Below are positions 34,760 to 43,605 of a DNA stretch of 64,000 bases, piece after piece. This stretch comes from SZUA-430 sp964647355 (GTDB taxonomy: Bacteria > Pseudomonadota > Alphaproteobacteria > Micropepsales > Micropepsaceae). A program made the position numbers and the translations under genes. The DNA lies in assembly GCA_964647355.1 (NCBI GenBank), contig CAZYGK010000008.1, positions 1 through 64,000 of the forward strand, in the 5' to 3' direction. The notes beneath the pieces are model-generated. The model saw only the letters and a list, made by a program, of their open reading frames with translations. It did not search any database and was not told the origin of the DNA. Position 1 is the stretch's first letter; the number at the start of each line of letters is the position of its first letter.

Positions 34760-35908
34760 TTGAAAGTGCTGGTCGGCTGTGAATTCGGTGGCGGAAGCGG
34801 ACATGCCGTCTTTGTCGCGTCCGTCACGCGAATTCTTCGAGAACTGAATCCGGCTTGCCAGATCGAAGTCCACGCGTCGCGCGGTCATGCTCTCACCGCA
34901 ACCAAGCGCGATTACGACGATTGGCGGCGAATCCCACACCTCGTGGAGCGGTCACTCAGGCGCAGAGCCCGGCGTACGTTTGGGCTCATGCTCTTCGACG
35001 CGCTCTGCGGCGAGGCGGAGATTTGGGATGCGAGGCTTCGGTACTGGGACGAGGCTTTCACACGGTTCAAGCCGGACGTCGTGCTGGCGGAGTATTCTCC
35101 AGGCCTTTCTATGTTTGCGCGGGGCCGCGTGCCGACGGTGGTGACCGGAACGGGGTACTCTATCCCTCCGCCCGACCTTCAGAGCTTCCCGCCGTATCGC
35201 GAGGCAGGGGACGATGAGCTTAGCGAAGCCGACTGTGTCGAGACATTGAACCGGGGGCTTACGAAAGTGGGTGCCCTACCGCTTCAGTTTCTGCCGCAAA
35301 TGAATGCGGGCGACCTCGTCGCGCTGGTCACCTTGCCGTTGTTCGATCCCTATTGGCAGGTCCGAAAACAACTTTATCTCGGCGCGGAAATTCCAAGTGG
35401 CGCCCCGAAGCCTGGTCCCGAAACATCGCGCATTCTTGCCTATTTCAGCGATGCCGTTTTGCCGGAATCGACCTGGGCGGAACTCGGCGAAATCAATCGC
35501 CAGATCGAAGTTTACGGAAGCGGCAAGCGCCCTAAGAACTTGCCGGCCAACCTGGTGATGCGGGACAGACCGTTCGATCTGGCGCGCGACTTGCCTGGTG
35601 CGGACTTGGCGATTCACTGCGGCGGCCTTGGCTTTTCGTCGTCGGCTGTATTGGCGGGTGTCAGGCAGCTCGTGTTGTATGAGCACGACGAGCATTGGGG
35701 GCAGGCGCGGGGCGTTACGCTCGCCCGCGTTGGCAGAGGGCTTCCGCTTCTTTCTTTAGAGGCGGGCCAAGTTCGAGAAGCGGTCGAACAGCTTCTCGCA
35801 GACCAGCAGTGCAAAGCCTTTGCTCTCGCCTTAGCCAAGCAATACGCGCCATTTGCAGAGGCCAGGCCCTCCGAGCGCATTGCAAAGGAAATTCGTCTGC
35901 GCGGCTGA
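34760..35908 (+). CDS. Glycosyltransferase-like protein (UGT/MurG fold)
   Basis: A 382-residue cytoplasmic protein with a GT-B layout. The N-terminal domain starts KVLVGCEFGGGSGHAVFVASV (glycine-rich loop as in MurG/UGT), and the C-terminal donor-binding half has ADLAIHCGGLGFSSSAVLAGVRQLVLYEHDEHWGQARGV, resembling the HxGG...G.P signature of macrolide/UGT transferases. The TTG start at 34760 with GAGGA about 10 nt upstream is used because no ATG is in place. Substrate unknown; the preceding gene is a barrel-like protein. Confidence 0.7.
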   Translation: MKVLVGCEFGGGSGHAVFVASVTRILRELNPACQIEVHASRGHALTATKRDYDDWRRIPHLVERSLRRRARRTFGLMLFDALCGEAEIWDARLRYWDEAFTRFKPDVVLAEYSPGLSMFARGRVPTVVTGTGYSIPPPDLQSFPPYREAGDDELSEADCVETLNRGLTKVGALPLQFLPQMNAGDLVALVTLPLFDPYWQVRKQLYLGAEIPSGAPKPGPETSRILAYFSDAVLPESTWAELGEINRQIEVYGSGKRPKNLPANLVMRDRPFDLARDLPGADLAIHCGGLGFSSSAVLAGVRQLVLYEHDEHWGQARGVTLARVGRGLPLLSLEAGQVREAVEQLLADQQCKAFALALAKQYAPFAEARPSERIAKEIRLRG

Positions 35909-35920
35909 GCGTCGAAACGA

Positions 35921-36862
35921 TCAACCTTCTTCCACCCAGCTCTTCACCAGTTGGTGCGCGATCGCGAGCGCCGGGGGCATTCGGAGATCCTTGGTGCCGC
36001 CCGTCATGGCCGCACGGCATTGCTCCTTCGTGAACCATTTCGCATCGGAGAGTTCGTTCATGTCGAGCGTGATCTCGGTCGTCGTCGCGTTCGCGAAGCA
36101 GCCGATCATCAGCGAGGACGGGTAGGGCCAGGGTTGCGTCGAGTGGAACGCGACCAGGTCAATCTTTATGCCCGCTTCTTCCATGAGTTCGCGGCCGACG
36201 GCTTCTTCGATGGTCTCGCCCGGCTCGATAAAGCCGGCGAGCGCGGAGTAGAAGCCTTGCGGCCACTTCGCCTGACGGCCGAGCAGGCACTTGTCGCCGT
36301 GCAGGGCCAGCATGATGACGACCGGGTCGGTGCGCGGGAAATGCTCCGTGTTGCAGGCTTCGCAGTAGCGCTTGTAGCCGGCGTCGGCGAGCACGGTCGC
36401 GTTGCCGCAGTTCGCGCAGAAGCCGTGGCGCTGGTGCCAATCGATCAGCGACTTCGCTTGCGCGAGAATCGCGGCGTCGCCAGGATCGATTTCTTCGGCG
36501 ACCGTGCGTAGGTCTGCGAATTGACCCAAGCCTGCAAGCGGTCCGCTCGATGCCGGGTCCGGCAACGGCGAAATGTCGATCGCGAAATGCGCGACGCCGC
36601 CGTTCAGCCCCAAGAAGATCGTCGGTGCGCCGGGCGTCTTCAGCGGCAGCGCGAGTTCGGCAGTGACCCAACCCGCTTCCCGGCGCCCTTCGCGGTTCTT
36701 GATCAGGAACGGCATCAGCTTCCACACCGGAATGAACAGCGAGCGCTTGTCTTGGAAGGCAGCGCTCAGCCATTGCTGGTCTGTGCGGTGTTGGGCGGCG
36801 CGGTCGAGCGGCGAGTTGGCGAAGATGTTCGGGTTTTTGGGCAGAACCAGGCTCGTGCTCAT
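35921..36862 (-). CDS. nudC: NAD(H) pyrophosphatase / NAD-RNA decapping Nudix hydrolase
   Basis: A 313-residue Nudix enzyme that cleaves NADH (and NAD caps on RNA) to NMN(H) and AMP. The zinc ribbon (FCANCGNA ... YCEACNTEHFPRTDPVVI) precedes the Nudix box GFIEPGETIEEAVGREL..EEAG, and the NADH-specificity array is TQPWPYPSSLM (family SQPWPFPxS). Length is slightly above E. coli NudC (257), with an extended N-domain as in other alphaproteobacteria. ATG at 36862 chosen over one 51 nt upstream. Confidence 0.93.
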   Translation of the reverse strand: MSTSLVLPKNPNIFANSPLDRAAQHRTDQQWLSAAFQDKRSLFIPVWKLMPFLIKNREGRREAGWVTAELALPLKTPGAPTIFLGLNGGVAHFAIDISPLPDPASSGPLAGLGQFADLRTVAEEIDPGDAAILAQAKSLIDWHQRHGFCANCGNATVLADAGYKRYCEACNTEHFPRTDPVVIMLALHGDKCLLGRQAKWPQGFYSALAGFIEPGETIEEAVGRELMEEAGIKIDLVAFHSTQPWPYPSSLMIGCFANATTTEITLDMNELSDAKWFTKEQCRAAMTGGTKDLRMPPALAIAHQLVKSWVEEG

Positions 36863-36949
36863 GCACCCTCGGCTTTGGCTTGGCGAAATCCACAGGAAAT
36901 GGGCCGCGACCATTGCATGAGCGCCGCAGCCGCCGCAACGGATCAGCGC

Positions 36950-36980
36950 TTGCGCCGGGATACGCCCGGTCTGCTATAGT
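36950..36980 (+). promoter_or_regulatory. Putative sigma-70-type promoter of SRP RNA
   Basis: TTGCGC (36950-36955) and TATAGT (36975-36980), spacer 19 bp. A start about 6 nt after the -10 box would begin at the SRP RNA 5' end (~36986), which supports the assignment. Spacing is slightly long. Confidence 0.55.
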
Positions 36981-36984
36981 TTTG

Positions 36985-37084
36985 CCGGGAGGTTGGCGGC
37001 GGACGTGTCCCTCGCCAACCCGGTCAGGTCCGGAAGGAAGCAGCCGTAACGAGTTTCGACTCGGGTCGTTCACCAGCCTCCCAC
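36985..37084 (+). ncRNA. ffs: Signal recognition particle RNA (4.5S, small bacterial type)
   Basis: About 100 nt. The terminal stem pairs GGGAGGTTGG (36987-36996) with CCAGCCTCCC (37073-37082). The apical region has the highly conserved SRP54/Ffh-binding symmetric loop GGTCAGGTCCGGAAGGAAGC. It binds Ffh and targets membrane proteins to the Sec translocon. Location directly before dnaX is the common alphaproteobacterial arrangement. Confidence 0.96.
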
Positions 37085-37089
37085 CTTCG

Positions 37090-37125
37090 CCCCGCTTCGC
37101 GGGGCTTCGGTGGGCGCAGCCCACC
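37090..37125 (+). other. Two hairpins between SRP RNA and dnaX
   Basis: CCCCGCTTCGCGGGG (about 37090-37104) and GGTGGGC-GCA-GCCCACC (37109-37125). No T-run, so they are not canonical terminators, but they may trim or stabilise the SRP RNA 3' end. The second ends 15 nt before the dnaX ATG and could affect its translation. Confidence 0.55.
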
Positions 37126-37140
37126 TATGCGGACCATCGG

Positions 37141-38985
37141 ATGGCGAAGAAGGATAAGGGGTCGGACGCTCCTGCGGACGAGCCGGATCTCGGGTTGGGC
37201 GGTGGTGGCGGGGCCAAGAAGGTGCTCCAGCCGAAGACGCACGCGAACGAGAACAAGACGCACACCGCCTACCGCGTGCTGGCGCGGAAGTACCGGCCGC
37301 AGACGTTCGAGGACGGATTTATCGGCCAAGCCGCAATGAAGCGGACGCTTGAAAATGCGTTCGCTGCCGGGCGCATTGCGCACGCCTTCATGCTGACCGG
37401 TGTGCGCGGCGTGGGAAAGACCACGACGGCGCGCATCATTGCGAAGGCGTTGAACTGCATCGGGCCGGATGGGAAGCGCACCGAGCCGACGGTGAAGCCA
37501 TGCGGCGAATGCGAGCCCTGCAAGTCGATCGCGGAATCGCGCTGCACCGACGTGTTCGAGATGGACGCGGCATCGCGCACCGGCATCGACGACATCCGCG
37601 AGATCGTCGAGGGTGTGCGTTACGCGCCGGCCGAGGTGCGCTTTAAGGTCTACATCATCGACGAAGTTCACATGCTGTCCAAGCAGGCGTTCAACGGGTT
37701 GCTCAAGACTCTGGAAGAGCCTCCGCCGCATGTGAAGTTCATCTTCGCGACGACGGAAATCCGCAAGGTGCCGATCACCGTGCTGTCCCGGTGTCAGCGG
37801 TTCGATTTGAAGCGCGTGCCGGTGGACGAGCTGGCCGCGCATCTCGCCTACGTGTGCAAGTCGGAGGAGCGGCCGGCGGACGCTGCTGCGCTTGCTCTCA
37901 TCGCGCGGGCCGCGGAGGGATCGGCGCGCGATGCGCTCTCGCTGCTCGATCAGGCGTTTGCGCATGCGGGCGGGGCGGATATCGAAGAAGAAGCCGTGCG
38001 TTCGATGTTGGGCCTTGCCGATCGCAGCCGGGGCTTGGAGCTGTTCGCCATGCTGATGCGCGGCGCGATCGGCGATGCGCTTGGCGAGTTCCGCGCGCAA
38101 TACGATTCCGGCGCCGATCCGCTGGCGGTTCTTCAAGATCTTTCGCAGATTTGCCATGAAGTTACGCGCACGAAAGTCGTGGGCGGGAGCGGGAGTGCCG
38201 GTGCGACGGCGGAAGAGGCGAAGCGGCTGCAGGACTTGGCCCAGAGGCTGACGGTGCCTCAGTTGGCGCGGACGTGGCAGCTGATGTTGAAGGCGCTCGC
38301 GGAGGTGCAGGTGGCGCCCGATGCCGCGGCGGCGACCGAGATGGCGCTCATTCGCGTCGCCTATGCGGCCGAGCTTCCGCCGACGGATCAACTCGTGAAG
38401 AGTGCGGGATCGGGCGCGCCGGCCGCGTCGACGCCTTCGCGCGGCGCGTCGGGTTCGGCGCCACCGCCATCTCCTCCGCCACTTCGGATGAGTTCGCAAA
38501 GCGGGACCGCGACCGCGCGGAGCGAGCCGACGATGAGCGCCCCGCCGGTCGCACAATCCGCTGCTGCGCCGCGGGTGACTCTGCAGAGCTTTGCGGACAT
38601 CGTTGCGCTGGCGCGCGAGCACCGGGAGGTGCGGCTCGTTTATGCGCTGGAGCATTGGGTGCATTTGGTGCGGTTCGTGCGCGGGCGGCTTGAGATTCGG
38701 CTCGATCCGGCGGCGCCGCCGGCGTTGCCGGGCGAACTCTCCGACAAGCTCTGGAAGCTGGCGGGCGAACGCTGGGTCGTAACGGTGTCGAGTGCGCAAG
38801 GCGAGCCCACGATCGCCGCGCAGATTGAAGCGAAGGATCAGGCGCGCCGTGCCTCGGCGGCGCAAGACCCGCTGCTCAAGGCCGCGATGGCGATGTTTCC
38901 GGGCGCCAAGATCGTCGCCGTGCGCGACCGTGATGCTTTCGACGTGGAGGGTGAGGTGCCGGAAGAAGGCGGGGAGGCGTCATGA
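37141..38985 (+). CDS. dnaX: DNA polymerase III subunits gamma/tau
   Basis: A 614-residue clamp-loader ATPase. Walker A GVRGVGKTTTARI, zinc-binding CGECEPCKSIAESRC, Walker B region YIIDEVHMLSKQAFNGLLKTLEEPPP and sensor residues are all present; domain III and a Pro/Ser-rich linker (~430-480) and C-terminal tau domain follow. The N-terminus has a ~40-residue Lys/Gly/Asp-rich extension before AYRVLARKYRPQTF. The ATG at 37141 is used; the frame upstream runs through the SRP RNA and is not coding. Overlaps the ybaB gene by 4 nt. Confidence 0.94.
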   Translation: MAKKDKGSDAPADEPDLGLGGGGGAKKVLQPKTHANENKTHTAYRVLARKYRPQTFEDGFIGQAAMKRTLENAFAAGRIAHAFMLTGVRGVGKTTTARIIAKALNCIGPDGKRTEPTVKPCGECEPCKSIAESRCTDVFEMDAASRTGIDDIREIVEGVRYAPAEVRFKVYIIDEVHMLSKQAFNGLLKTLEEPPPHVKFIFATTEIRKVPITVLSRCQRFDLKRVPVDELAAHLAYVCKSEERPADAAALALIARAAEGSARDALSLLDQAFAHAGGADIEEEAVRSMLGLADRSRGLELFAMLMRGAIGDALGEFRAQYDSGADPLAVLQDLSQICHEVTRTKVVGGSGSAGATAEEAKRLQDLAQRLTVPQLARTWQLMLKALAEVQVAPDAAAATEMALIRVAYAAELPPTDQLVKSAGSGAPAASTPSRGASGSAPPPSPPPLRMSSQSGTATARSEPTMSAPPVAQSAAAPRVTLQSFADIVALAREHREVRLVYALEHWVHLVRFVRGRLEIRLDPAAPPALPGELSDKLWKLAGERWVVTVSSAQGEPTIAAQIEAKDQARRASAAQDPLLKAAMAMFPGAKIVAVRDRDAFDVEGEVPEEGGEAS

Positions 38986-39299
38986 AGAATTTCGGCGACA
39001 TCATGAAGCAAGCGCAGCAGCTGCAGGCGCGCTTTCAAGAGGCGCAGGAGAAAGTCAAAGCCGTCGAAGCCGAGGGGCAATCCGGCGGCGGGATGGTGCG
39101 CGTGACGCTGAACGGCAGCGGGCTTGCCACTGCGGTTAAGATCGATCCGTCGCTCATGGATCCGAACGACGTTGGGATGCTCGAAGATTTGCTGCGCACG
39201 GCGATCAACGATGCGCGCGGTAAAGTCGACGCACGCGTGGGCGACGAGATGGCGAAAGCAACCGGCGGGTTCCCGTTGCCGCCGGGGATGAAGTTTTAG
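38982..39299 (+). CDS. YbaB/EbfC family nucleoid-associated protein
   Basis: A 105-residue DNA-binding protein with the family pattern MKNFGDIMKQAQQLQARFQEAQEK..., a central VRVTLNGSG and the C-terminal GFPLPPGMKF. It sits between dnaX and recR, the nearly universal position. ATGA overlap with dnaX and 3-nt gap to recR mean coupled translation. Confidence 0.95.
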   Translation: MKNFGDIMKQAQQLQARFQEAQEKVKAVEAEGQSGGGMVRVTLNGSGLATAVKIDPSLMDPNDVGMLEDLLRTAINDARGKVDARVGDEMAKATGGFPLPPGMKF

Positions 39300-39302
39300 C
39301 CG

Positions 39303-39905
39303 ATGGCGGCGCTTTCCGGCCCTGAGATCGAACGCTTGGTGCAGCTGCTTGCGCGACTGCCGGGGCTTGGGCCGCGGTCTGCGCGGCGCGCCGCGCTTGT
39401 GCTCATCAAGAAAAAGGAAAGCCTGCTGCAGCCGCTCGCCGCCGCCCTGGAAGAGGCTGGGCGGGTGATTAAGTCGTGCGGCACGTGCGGCAATCTCGAT
39501 ACGTCAAATCCGTGCGGCGTGTGCACCGAGGCGAAGCGCGACGCGGCGCTCATCTGCGTGGTCGAGGACGTGGCCGATCTCTGGGCGCTGGAGCGCGCGG
39601 GCGTGTTTCGCGGGCGCTATCACGTGCTCGGCGGCACGCTCTCCGCGCTCGACGGGCGGGGGCCGGATCAGCTGAGCATCGGCGCGCTCGTCGAACGTGT
39701 GAAAGCGGGAGGCGTGCGCGAGGTGGTGCTGGGGCTCAACGCCACCGTCGAGGGCCAAACGACCGCGCACTATGTGACAGATTTGATCGCGCCGCTCGGC
39801 GTGTCGGTGACCCGGCTGGCGCACGGCGTGCCGGTCGGCGGGGAACTCGACTATCTGGACGAGGGCACGCTCGCCGCCGCGTTTGCGGCACGGCGGGCGA
39901 TGTAG
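39303..39905 (+). CDS. recR: Recombination mediator RecR
   Basis: A 200-residue DNA-repair protein. N-terminal helix-hairpin-helix (LPGLGPRSARRAAL), the zinc finger CGTCGNLDTSNPCGVC, the TOPRIM domain (ICVVEDVADLWALERAG.. YHVLGGTLSALDG) and a Walker B-like C-terminal part. With RecF/RecO it loads RecA on gaps. Third gene of dnaX-ybaB-recR. Confidence 0.95.
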   Translation: MAALSGPEIERLVQLLARLPGLGPRSARRAALVLIKKKESLLQPLAAALEEAGRVIKSCGTCGNLDTSNPCGVCTEAKRDAALICVVEDVADLWALERAGVFRGRYHVLGGTLSALDGRGPDQLSIGALVERVKAGGVREVVLGLNATVEGQTTAHYVTDLIAPLGVSVTRLAHGVPVGGELDYLDEGTLAAAFAARRAM

Positions 39906-39964
39906 CCACCGTTCACCAAGCTGCCGTCTTGACGGCCGGTGGGGTTGGTCTTACGTCCACGACC

Positions 39965-40525
39965 ATGGCTAAACGTCCTATTCTTGTTGCTCCGGATCCC
40001 GTGCTGAAGCAGGTGTCGCAGCCTGTGGCGGAGGTTACCGACGAGTTGCGTCGTCTGATGGACGACATGCTGGAGACGATGTACGCGGCGCCGGGGATCG
40101 GGCTTGCGGCTATTCAGATCGGCGTTGCGAAGCGCATTATCGTGATCGATGTCGGAAAGGATAAGCCCGATGCCGACGACGGCGACGACGAGGCGAAGAA
40201 GAAAGAGAAAGATCCGGATCCGATGTACTTCGTGAACCCGGAGATCGTCTGGGCGTCGGACGAGAAGGTGATGTGCGAGGAAGGGTGTCTGTCGGTGCCG
40301 GACCTCTATGAGGAGGTCGAGCGGCCGGCGCGGGTGAAGGTGCGGTATCTCGACTATCACGGCGAACAACGCGAGATCGACTGCGAGGGGATGCTTGCCG
40401 TTTGCATTCAGCACGAGATGGATCATCTCGAGGGCGTGCTCTTCATCGATCATCTGTCGCGGCTGAAGCGCGAGATGATGCTGAAGAAGCTCATCAAAGC
40501 GCGGAAGCGCGAGACGGTGGGCTAG
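39965..40525 (+). CDS. def: Peptide deformylase
   Basis: A 186-residue metalloenzyme that removes formyl from new proteins. Motifs: GIGLAAIQIG (44-53), EEGCLSVP (metal Cys108) and QHEMDHLEG (His150, Glu151, His154). Between strands at residues ~65-86 there is a highly charged insertion (Asp/Lys/Glu-rich), not in E. coli Def. The frame extends far upstream through recR, but the ATG at 39965 starts the fold. TAGTG junction: its stop shares a base with the fmt GTG start. Confidence 0.94.
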   Translation: MAKRPILVAPDPVLKQVSQPVAEVTDELRRLMDDMLETMYAAPGIGLAAIQIGVAKRIIVIDVGKDKPDADDGDDEAKKKEKDPDPMYFVNPEIVWASDEKVMCEEGCLSVPDLYEEVERPARVKVRYLDYHGEQREIDCEGMLAVCIQHEMDHLEGVLFIDHLSRLKREMMLKKLIKARKRETVG

Positions 40526-41436
40526 TGGGCCGTCTGCGCCTCGCGTTCATGGGAACACCTGCGTTTTCCGTGCCGACGCTGGAGGCGTTGGTGTCGGCGG
40601 GACATGAGATCGTTTGCGTTTACTCGCAGCCGCCGCGGCCCTCTGGGCGCGGGCATAAGTTGCAGCCGTCGGCGGTTCAGGCTGCGGCGGAGCGGCTTCA
40701 GATCCCCGTGCGGGTGCCCGTGAGCTTGAAGGGGGCGGACGAGCAGGCGGCGTTTACGGCGCTCAAGCTCGATGCGGCGGTTGTTGTGGCCTACGGGCTG
40801 CTCTTGCCTAAACCTATTCTGGACGCGCCGCGTCTTGGCTGCTTCAACTTGCATGCTTCGCTGTTGCCGCGCTGGCGGGGAGCGGCACCCATTCACCGGG
40901 CGGTGATGGCGGGCGACGACGAAACCGGCGTCATGGTCATGCGCATGGAGGAGGGGCTCGATACGGGGCCCGTGCTCAGCGCCTGGCGGTGCGTGATCGG
41001 CGACGATACGACGACGGGCGCTTTGCAGGACGTGCTGGCGCGCGAGGGCGCGCGGTTGATGGTCGAAACGCTTGCCGGCGATTTGCGCGCGGTGGTGCAG
41101 AGCGCCGAAGGCGTTACCTATGCAAAGAAGATCGTGCCGGAAGAGGCGAAGATCGACTGGACGCGCCCGGCGCGCGAGGTGCTGCGGCATGTGCATGGGC
41201 TGAACCCCGCGCCCGGCGCTTGGACGATGTCCGGAGAGGCGCGGTTGAAGATCTTGCGGGTGCGTCTTGCGCCAGGCGGCGGCGTGGCCGGCACGGTGAT
41301 TGCCTCGCCGTTTGTCGTTGCGTGCGGCGAGGGCGCGCTGGAGGTGGTCGAGCTGCAGCGCGCGGGGCGCGGTGCGCAGGGGGTGGAAGAGTTTCGCCGT
41401 GGGTTTCCCTTGGCCGTCGGTTCGCGGCTCGGCTGA
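40525..41436 (+). CDS. fmt: Methionyl-tRNA formyltransferase
   Basis: A 303-residue enzyme that formylates initiator Met-tRNA using 10-formyl-THF. Start RLRLAFMGTPAFSVPTL, catalytic loop NLHASLLPRWRGAAPIHRAVMAGD with the Asn/His/Asp site, and the C-terminal OB-like domain. GTG start at 40525 overlaps the def stop by 1 nt. It overlaps truA by 1 nt (TGATG). def-fmt-truA form one operon. Confidence 0.95.
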   Translation: MGRLRLAFMGTPAFSVPTLEALVSAGHEIVCVYSQPPRPSGRGHKLQPSAVQAAAERLQIPVRVPVSLKGADEQAAFTALKLDAAVVVAYGLLLPKPILDAPRLGCFNLHASLLPRWRGAAPIHRAVMAGDDETGVMVMRMEEGLDTGPVLSAWRCVIGDDTTTGALQDVLAREGARLMVETLAGDLRAVVQSAEGVTYAKKIVPEEAKIDWTRPAREVLRHVHGLNPAPGAWTMSGEARLKILRVRLAPGGGVAGTVIASPFVVACGEGALEVVELQRAGRGAQGVEEFRRGFPLAVGSRLG

Positions 41437-42194
41437 TGCGCTGGAAGCTTCTCATCGAGTACGATGGTGCGCCGTTTCAGGGCTGGCAACGGCAGGACAA
41501 TGGTCCTTCCGTGCAGGCCGCGGTGGAGCAGGCAATCCTGAAGCTGACGGGCGAGAGCGTCACGATTGCGGCGGCAGGCCGCACGGATACCGGTGTGCAC
41601 GCTTTCGGCCAGGTGGCGCATGCCGACATCGCGAAGGTTCTTGCCCCCGACAAGATGCGCGATGCGCTGAACGCGCATTTGCGGCCGCATCCGGTTGCGG
41701 TGCTTGCCGCCGAGGCGGTGAGCGAGGATTTTCATGCGCGGTTCAACGCGACGGGGCGGCACTATCTCTATCGGATCGTCAATCGCCGGGCGCCGCTGAC
41801 GCTCGATCATGGGAAGGCGTGGCAGGTGCAGGCGCCGCTGGACGCGACGGCGATGCATGCGGCGGCGCAGCGGCTCGTCGGGCATCACGACTTCACGACG
41901 TTCCGCGCGGCCGAGTGTCAGGCGAAGTCGCCGATGAAGACGCTCGACCGGCTCGACGTGTCGCGCGTGGGCGAAGAGATTTCTGTGCGCGCCTCGGCAC
42001 GCTCGTTCCTACATCATCAGGTGCGCTCGATGGTGGGGACGCTGAAAATGGTTGGCGCGGGGAAAATGACGGTGAACGACGTCGCGGCCGCTTTGGCCGC
42101 GCGGGACCGGACGCAATGCGGTCCCGTGGCGCCGCCGGACGGGCTCTACTTGGTTCGCGTCGACTACGGGGTTAGGTCGACGAGCTCGACTTGA
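41436..42194 (+). CDS. truA: tRNA pseudouridine(38-40) synthase
   Basis: A 252-residue enzyme modifying the anticodon stem. The N-terminus is RWKLLIEYDGAPFQGWQRQ and the catalytic aspartate is in AGRTDTGVHAFGQVAH; RSFLHHQVRSMVGTL is conserved near the C-terminus. Its 3' end overlaps the 3' end of the convergent murI by 31 nt. Confidence 0.95.
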   Translation: MRWKLLIEYDGAPFQGWQRQDNGPSVQAAVEQAILKLTGESVTIAAAGRTDTGVHAFGQVAHADIAKVLAPDKMRDALNAHLRPHPVAVLAAEAVSEDFHARFNATGRHYLYRIVNRRAPLTLDHGKAWQVQAPLDATAMHAAAQRLVGHHDFTTFRAAECQAKSPMKTLDRLDVSRVGEEISVRASARSFLHHQVRSMVGTLKMVGAGKMTVNDVAAALAARDRTQCGPVAPPDGLYLVRVDYGVRSTSST

Positions 42195-42979
42195 TCGGGT
42201 GCGATCGTCCGGCCGAAGAAGCCTGAGCCGACGCGCGCGAAGCGCTCCGGTGCGTCGGTGCCCATGAAGGTCGGCTGTTTCGGCGGCCCTTGGCGGCGTA
42301 ACGCGCGGGTATCGAGTAGGGTTTCGACTTCGTGTGCCGTCGTTGCGGCGCTGTCGACGAGCGCGACGTTCGGGCCTACCGCCTTTGCGATCGGTTGGAC
42401 CAAGACGGGGAAGTGGGTGCAGCCAAGGACGAGCGTGTCCGGGCGTTCGGCGCTCGCGAAGATGTCTTTGAGGTAGCGCTCGGCGGCGCGCTCGGGAACA
42501 TCGCCATCTGTCCAACCTTCTTCGGCCAATGCGACGAACAAGGGGCAAGCGCGCTGCACGACTTTGGCCTCGGGTTTCAGGGCGTGAATGGCGCGAACAT
42601 AGGCGCCGCCCTTCACCGTGCCTTCGGTTGCGATCACCGCGATCGGGCCGCCGTTGCTGGCGGCGACCGCCGCGCGCGCGCCCGGTTCGACGACGCCCAA
42701 CACGGGTATCGGCGCGTAGGCGGCGGTCAGCACCGGCAACGCGACAGCCGACGCGGTGTTGCAGGCGACGACGATCAGCTTCGGCTGGTAGCGCATCAAG
42801 GCGCGTGTCGCTTGCACGGCGTAGCGGGTGACGGTCTCGGCGCTCTTCGTCCCGTAGGGTAGGCGGGCGGTGTCTCCCAAATAGACGAGATGCTCGTTGG
42901 CCAAGCGCTTTGCGATGGCCGACGCGACCGTCAAACCGCCTACGCCGGAATCGAAGATGGCGATCGGGGTGTCGTTCAT
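42164..42979 (-). CDS. murI: Glutamate racemase
   Basis: A 271-residue cofactor-independent racemase supplying D-glutamate for peptidoglycan. Both catalytic cysteines are visible: VACNTASA and LGCTHFPV; the N-terminus has FDSGVGGLTV. The ATG at 42979 overlaps the upstream membrane gene by 4 nt (ATGA). Terminal gene of a dapE-membrane protein-murI unit, convergent with truA. Confidence 0.95.
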   Translation of the reverse strand: MNDTPIAIFDSGVGGLTVASAIAKRLANEHLVYLGDTARLPYGTKSAETVTRYAVQATRALMRYQPKLIVVACNTASAVALPVLTAAYAPIPVLGVVEPGARAAVAASNGGPIAVIATEGTVKGGAYVRAIHALKPEAKVVQRACPLFVALAEEGWTDGDVPERAAERYLKDIFASAERPDTLVLGCTHFPVLVQPIAKAVGPNVALVDSAATTAHEVETLLDTRALRRQGPPKQPTFMGTDAPERFARVGSGFFGRTIAPDQVELVDLTP

Positions 42980-43605
42980 CGTGTGGCCGGCAACCAGAGG
43001 TCGGCGGCGAAGGGGACCGCGAAGAACTCGTAGTAGGAGTGCAACACCAACCCCAACAGCGCGGTGCTGGCGGCGATGCTCCAACCGGCGTCGAGTGCAG
43101 TCTCGGCGGTGTAGTAGCGATAGTAGAGCGTGAAGACGAGAATGATCGTGTAGAGGGTGACGGTGTCGCTCGCGTCGATGATCCCTGCCGCAAACAACAA
43201 GAAGGCCGGCAGGTTCAGCAGGTAGATGACGATCGTGCCCCAATTGTAAGCGATGATCAGCGGTGCGTAGCGGTGCGCGAGCCCCAAGAAGCGCAGCACG
43301 AAGATCATAACGAGCGGAAACAGCATCCACTGCAGGGACAGCGTCAGCGTCGAGAAGACAGCGTCGCCCAAGCCGTAGGCGTTCTCCAACGGGGGTTTGC
43401 CCTGCCGGAGCCGCTCGGCTGCGATCACGCCTCGGGCCAGGAGGTCCATGCCGATATTCATCGGGATCACGATGAGCAGAGCCGCGAACGAGCGATAGAA
43501 ACCCTCGACGGTGAGATCGAACTTATCCCACGCACGCCGGTCCCGCACGACGAGCGCGAATGCGGCATCGAGCGAACGGTTGACGTAGGCGATGTTCACG
43601 CTCAC
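42976..43605 (-). CDS. Multi-pass membrane protein, hypothetical
   Basis: A 209-residue protein with about six hydrophobic helices (SFAALLIVIPMNIGMDLL, FPLVMIFVLRFLGLA, GTIVIYLLNLPAFLLFAAGII, LYTIILVFTLYY...). I do not recognise the family. The GTG at 43605 overlaps the dapE stop (GTGA), and its own stop overlaps the murI ATG, so it is coupled with both cell-wall genes. This placement hints at an envelope role, by inference only. Confidence 0.7.
   Translation of the reverse strand: MSVNIAYVNRSLDAAFALVVRDRRAWDKFDLTVEGFYRSFAALLIVIPMNIGMDLLARGVIAAERLRQGKPPLENAYGLGDAVFSTLTLSLQWMLFPLVMIFVLRFLGLAHRYAPLIIAYNWGTIVIYLLNLPAFLLFAAGIIDASDTVTLYTIILVFTLYYRYYTAETALDAGWSIAASTALLGLVLHSYYEFFAVPFAADLWLPATR

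Noticed and set aside
36880..37140. N-terminal extension of dnaX
   Set aside because: It would run through the SRP RNA; the ATG at 37141 is a better start.
37024..38865. 613-codon open frame on minus across dnaX
   Set aside because: Antisense shadow; the plus strand carries every DnaX motif.
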